From assembly GCA_943327965.2 (NCBI GenBank), contig CALPYQ020000096.1, positions 1 to 6,721 on the forward strand: a DNA stretch of 6,721 nt, written 5' to 3'. This DNA is from Singulisphaera sp. GP187 (GTDB taxonomy: Bacteria; Pseudomonadota; Gammaproteobacteria; Burkholderiales; Burkholderiaceae_C). Positions 6,454 to 6,721 of this stretch are shown one piece after another (position 1 is the stretch's first letter; the number at the start of each line of letters is the position of its first letter). The notes under the pieces were generated by a model. That model made no database searches, was not told the origin of the DNA, and was given only the letters and a program-made list of their open reading frames with translations. The position numbers and the translations under genes are program-made.

Positions 6454-6458
6454 TCGTA
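6443..6458 (+). repeat. 16-bp direct repeat, right copy (spans the permease stop codon)
   Basis: TTAAGAATTAGTCGTA is identical to 2155-2170. This copy encodes the end of the permease (part of Phe1029, then Lys, Asn, stop) and five bases beyond. It is preceded by AAAAATA with a 1-bp gap. Because part of it is coding, the parental sequence may have been the permease 3' end, with the left copy derived from it; that is inference. Confidence 0.85.
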
Positions 6459-6483
6459 CCTGTTGTCAAACGGCAAAATCAGA

Positions 6484-6509
6484 AGCTGATGATCTATATC
6501 AGCTCCCTT
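6484..6509. terminator. Candidate terminator hairpin between the convergent permease and hydrolase genes
   Basis: AGCTGAT (6484-6490) pairs with ATCAGCT (6498-6504) around a 7-nt loop. On the plus strand it is followed by CCCTTTT, a weak T-tract, 31 nt after the permease stop. The right arm contains the stop codon of the convergent hydrolase gene (TGA, 6501-6499). The position suits transcription ending for the efflux operon, but the modest stem and short T-run make it uncertain. Confidence 0.4.
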
Positions 6510-6721
6510 TTGAAGAACTCGTTCTTGCTCGTGATAAGTGATCGAGCAAACGATCTCGCCAAACCTTGTACCCTTCATCGTTCGGATGCAAGCCGTCCGT
6601 ATAGAACTTGGCAATTTGCTGACCGCTCGAATCGGTGAACGAAGGATACAAATTTAAATACGTGGTGAATTTAGAAAAATCACCCGCCCTAGTGAGTAAT
6701 TCAAGTCTTTGATTGACCACC
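6499..6721 (-). CDS. SGNH/GDSL-type hydrolase, C-terminal part (cut by window edge)
   Basis: Only the last 73 or so residues are present; the gene enters from the right edge, and its start is outside the window (the GTG near the edge is an internal Val). The visible segment contains YLNLYPSF and then FYTDGLHPNDEGYKVW. This is the C-terminal block of SGNH/GDSL hydrolases, in which the Asp and His of DGLH complete the Ser-His-Asp catalytic triad. A short tail (LLDHLSRARTSSSKGS) follows. Family members are esterases, lipases or carbohydrate deacetylases; the nucleophile Ser block is not in view, so the substrate cannot be inferred. The gene ends 45 bp from the permease stop, tail to tail, and is not part of the efflux operon. 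Confidence 0.82.
   Translation of the reverse strand, partial: VVNQRLELLTRAGDFSKFTTYLNLYPSFTDSSGQQIAKFYTDGLHPNDEGYKVWRDRLLDHLSRARTSSSKGS
6513..6549. repeat. Two adjacent inverted repeats in the 3' end of the hydrolase gene
   Basis: AAGAAC (6513-6518) and GTTCTT (6521-6526) are exact reverse complements with a 2-bp centre. TTGCTCG (6525-6531) and CGAGCAA (6543-6549) form a second perfect 7-bp inverted repeat with an 11-nt loop. With the hairpin at 6484-6504 this makes three inverted repeats within 66 bp. Neither of these two has a T-tract. Confidence 0.4.

Noticed and set aside
1..6721. CRISPR array, tRNA/rRNA genes, insertion sequence or integrase
   Set aside because: I saw no regularly spaced repeats, no cloverleaf-like or rRNA-like stretch, and no transposase or integrase motifs. 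The 16-bp repeat pair has no mobility gene between its copies.

Overview
The window looks like chromosomal DNA of a Gram-negative proteobacterium. It holds a type II NADH dehydrogenase very close to the E. coli Ndh pattern, a tripartite RND efflux adaptor/permease pair with a Sec signal peptide, and a HigBA toxin-antitoxin pair. Moderate GC (near 50% by eye), AT-rich spacers and the protein style would suit a beta- or gammaproteobacterium. I lean to Burkholderiales, but that is inference and not shown by any single marker.

Layout, left to right. (1) The minus strand at the left edge carries higA (cut by the window edge) preceded by higB, with a 1-nt stop/start overlap. A sigma70-type promoter with a TTGACA-N-TGTCAA palindrome lies directly upstream of higB. 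(2) ndh (523-1839, minus) lies upstream of higBA on the same strand, with a 131-bp gap and no clear terminator. (3) A 417-bp AT-rich divergent spacer (1840-2256) holds a G/C hairpin, a possible 25-codon ORF, one copy of a 16-bp direct repeat, and a perfect 8+8 bp inverted repeat just before the efflux operon. (4) The efflux operon is a periplasmic adaptor (2257-3345) followed 12 bp later by an HAE1-type RND permease (3358-6453). (5) The second copy of the 16-bp repeat covers the permease stop codon. A hairpin follows, and then the C-terminal end of an SGNH/GDSL hydrolase runs in from the right on the minus strand, tail to tail with the permease.

How the genes work together: the adaptor and permease should form a proton-driven efflux pump across the cell envelope. 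The outer-membrane channel is not encoded beside them, so a TolC-type partner must come from elsewhere. No regulator lies in the window, so the inverted repeat before the adaptor would be read by a distant or general regulator, if it is an operator at all. ndh is a housekeeping respiratory gene with no evident functional link to the pump. HigBA is a separate self-regulated module.

The protein-coding content belongs to well-known families and I see no new multi-gene system. The parts most worth a second look are non-coding: the exact 16-bp repeat bracketing the efflux operon, the inverted repeat at its promoter, the near-leaderless arrangement of higB, and the unexplained hairpin and small ORF in the divergent spacer.
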